Source: Phytophthora hibernalis (lineage: Eukaryota; Oomycota; Peronosporomycetes; Peronosporales; Peronosporaceae). Taken from it: 64,000 bases of DNA. Below the pieces are notes generated by a model that saw only the letters and a list, made by a program, of their open reading frames with translations, ran no database searches and had not been told where the DNA came from. The position numbers and the translations under genes are program-made. The stretch covers positions 558,001 through 622,000 of the forward strand of contig JAAKBF010000151.1 in assembly GCA_012656075.1 (NCBI GenBank), given 5' to 3'. This document shows positions 62,895-64,000 of the stretch, piece after piece; position 1 is the stretch's first letter, and the number at the start of each line of letters is the position of its first letter.

Positions 62895-63490
62895 CAGCCG
62901 CAGTCCTCTTCACCTCTTTTGCCTTCTCCTTCGCGATTTTAGCAGCCGTCGGTTTCCGCGGGGTCTTCTGTTTAGCGGCCTTGGCCCGCGCCTTCGCCGT
63001 CTTCTTCCCTTCGCCGTCGCTTTCTTCTTCGCCATCGGCTTCGGTTTCTATGATGTCGCCTCCTCGCTTTCCGATTCGCTCCTTGCCTTTTCTTCATCGT
63101 TTCCGTCATCGTTGTCTTGGTCCTCCAACTCCGGAACGTAATCTTCGTCCTTCTTCTTCTTCCTTGCCACTGGTGCCTTCTTGCCTGATCCCACCAAAGT
63201 TTTAGCAGCAACCACACGTCGTTCCTGTGTGAGATGGAGATTCAAGGCGAGAGCATACGACCTATCCTTGCCCGTTGGTAGAGGCCAAGGCGCCGTGCGA
63301 GTGGTCGCCACCGGAGGCAGGGTTTTATCGCGGAAGTCAGCGTCGGTTTCCCTCTCGCCGTCCAGGAAGACCGCGTGCTCCTTCATTATTTTTGCCCTCT
63401 CCTGCACTGTCTTCCTGCAGGCGCTCGTTTACGGGCGGCGGCACCACCCGGACGCTGCAGGTTGCGCAGGTGAAGAGGTTAATTTGGCTT
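62895..63490 (-). pseudogene. Repeat family X, copy 3: longer form with acidic and lysine-rich tail
   Basis: Seen on the minus strand: FTCATCSVRVVPPPV near 63460-63415 (as in copy 2), a frame change, then from 63407 MQERAKIMKEHAVFLDGERE, RDKTLPPVATTRTAPWPLP, SYALALNLHLTQERRVVAAK, a KKKKDEDYVPELEDQDNDD stretch and EEKARSESESEEATS to 63048. In the next frame, KKTAKARAKAAKQKTPRKP and AAKIAKEKAKEVKRT continue to about 62900. The upstream 80 bp matches copy 2. The C-terminal half differs from copies 1 and 2, so the family has variable tails. Alternating acidic and basic low complexity resembles chromatin-associated proteins. That is compositional only; no domain recognised. Confidence 0.4.
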
Positions 63491-63589
63491 TTGATTACAT
63501 TTACACCTTTCTTTTCGGCTATATACGATTACATGTACACCACACAAACTTAATGTAACCTACCCCAACTTACAGTAATTTTAGCCAAA

Positions 63590-64000
63590 GAGCTTCGCTG
63601 CGCTCGGCTCCTTAGTAGAACGTTTTTCAGCCAATGAGGGCACGCCTACGGCGGCTCGATTTGATGTTTTTGCGACCGGAGCCGCCGTCGCTTTCGCTCG
63701 GCAGCGACGACACTTAAACAGACTAACGGACAGACAGGTATCTCTATTACTCTTACTAGACGAGCCGAGTGCCGCCGATCTGCGGCGGTTTACTTTTTTA
63801 TTTAAGTCTGGGGAGCGGACCCGTCCCGCTCGCAGGGGATCGCTGCACTACTCACCAAAATAAATTACTTAATTAAAGGCTTAAGCCCTTCGGGCCTGTA
63901 AATCACGGGGAAGGGCGATGCCTTCGCTTCGCTCGGACGCTTTATAGCCAATCGGGGCCGCCTTCGCTGCGCGCGGCAGCGGCGACACTCAAATAGACTA
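63590..64000 (-). repeat. GC-rich hairpin repeat, extends beyond the window
   Basis: The reverse complement aligns with 19510-19890, sharing GATTGGCTATAAAGCGTCCG, AGTAAACCGCCGC and GAAAGCGACGGCGGCTCC. It contains self-complementary blocks such as GCCCTTCGGGC. It directly precedes the family X copy 3 leader. Confidence 0.65.

Overview
The window looks like a repeat-rich stretch of an oomycete nuclear genome, most likely Phytophthora-type (Peronosporales). The grounds are short GT-AG introns of about 60-90 bp inside coding sequences, oomycete-style initiator sites (TCATT..NCA) just upstream of start codons, a tandem family of ankyrin proteins built from GHLEVVQWLH-type units, and a transposon mix (Copia, Gypsy, MULE, hAT, PIF-Harbinger, piggyBac, pogo, Merlin) common in these genomes. 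No species is claimed. There is no bacterial operon structure, rRNA, tRNA or CRISPR array.

Layout. 1-9.7 kb is the only host-gene block: the 3' part of a multi-pass membrane protein gene, a broken ankyrin gene, an Old Yellow Enzyme gene with one missing base, a second broken ankyrin gene and an intact ankyrin gene of about 626 codons. 9.98-16.0 kb is a pogo-type DNA transposon split by a complete Copia retrotransposon. 16.1-18.06 kb is the 5' part of a second Copia. 18.06-19.9 kb holds a cysteine-rich repeat ORF, a minisatellite and GC-rich hairpin repeats. 19.9-27.5 kb is a MULE (MULE-1) interrupted by a complete second MULE (MULE-2). 27.5-28.9 kb repeats the cysteine-rich and minisatellite unit in inverted order. 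28.8-31.7 kb is the 5' end of a Gypsy-like element. 31.7-36 kb is AT-rich and holds non-autonomous elements. 36-41.1 kb has a hAT fragment, a degraded piggyBac element and a deleted pogo copy. 41.1-42.9 kb is a MITE inside a MITE. 43-48.5 kb has unknown ORFs, a Copia fragment and a third MULE. 48.7-49.6 kb encodes a probable 2-oxoglutarate/Fe(II) oxygenase with zinc fingers. 49.8-55.1 kb has a Copia fragment with a 157-bp tandem repeat, a two-gene Harbinger and a complete hAT element. 55.1-64 kb has an unidentified zinc-binding gene relic, a third pogo copy with perfect inverted ends, Copia relics, a Merlin relic split by a small MITE, and a third copy of the cysteine-rich repeat family.

How the parts relate. 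The transposons form a readable insertion history. Copia-A went into pogo-1 (5-bp target duplication) and MULE-2 into MULE-1 (9-bp duplication); in both cases removing the insert restores the host element's reading frame. A hAT MITE sits in a Harbinger-like MITE (8-bp and 3-bp duplications). Most coding regions, including the otherwise well-conserved Old Yellow Enzyme, carry one or more small indels, so some lesions may be assembly errors and not decay.

The most unusual items are the ULP1-like cysteine protease at the end of MULE-1, the oxygenase plus zinc-finger gene at 49 kb, Copia primer sites matching the initiator-tRNA anticodon arm with the gag ATG inside them, and a repeat family linking a small cysteine-pair protein to GC-rich hairpin arrays and an LTR-derived minisatellite.
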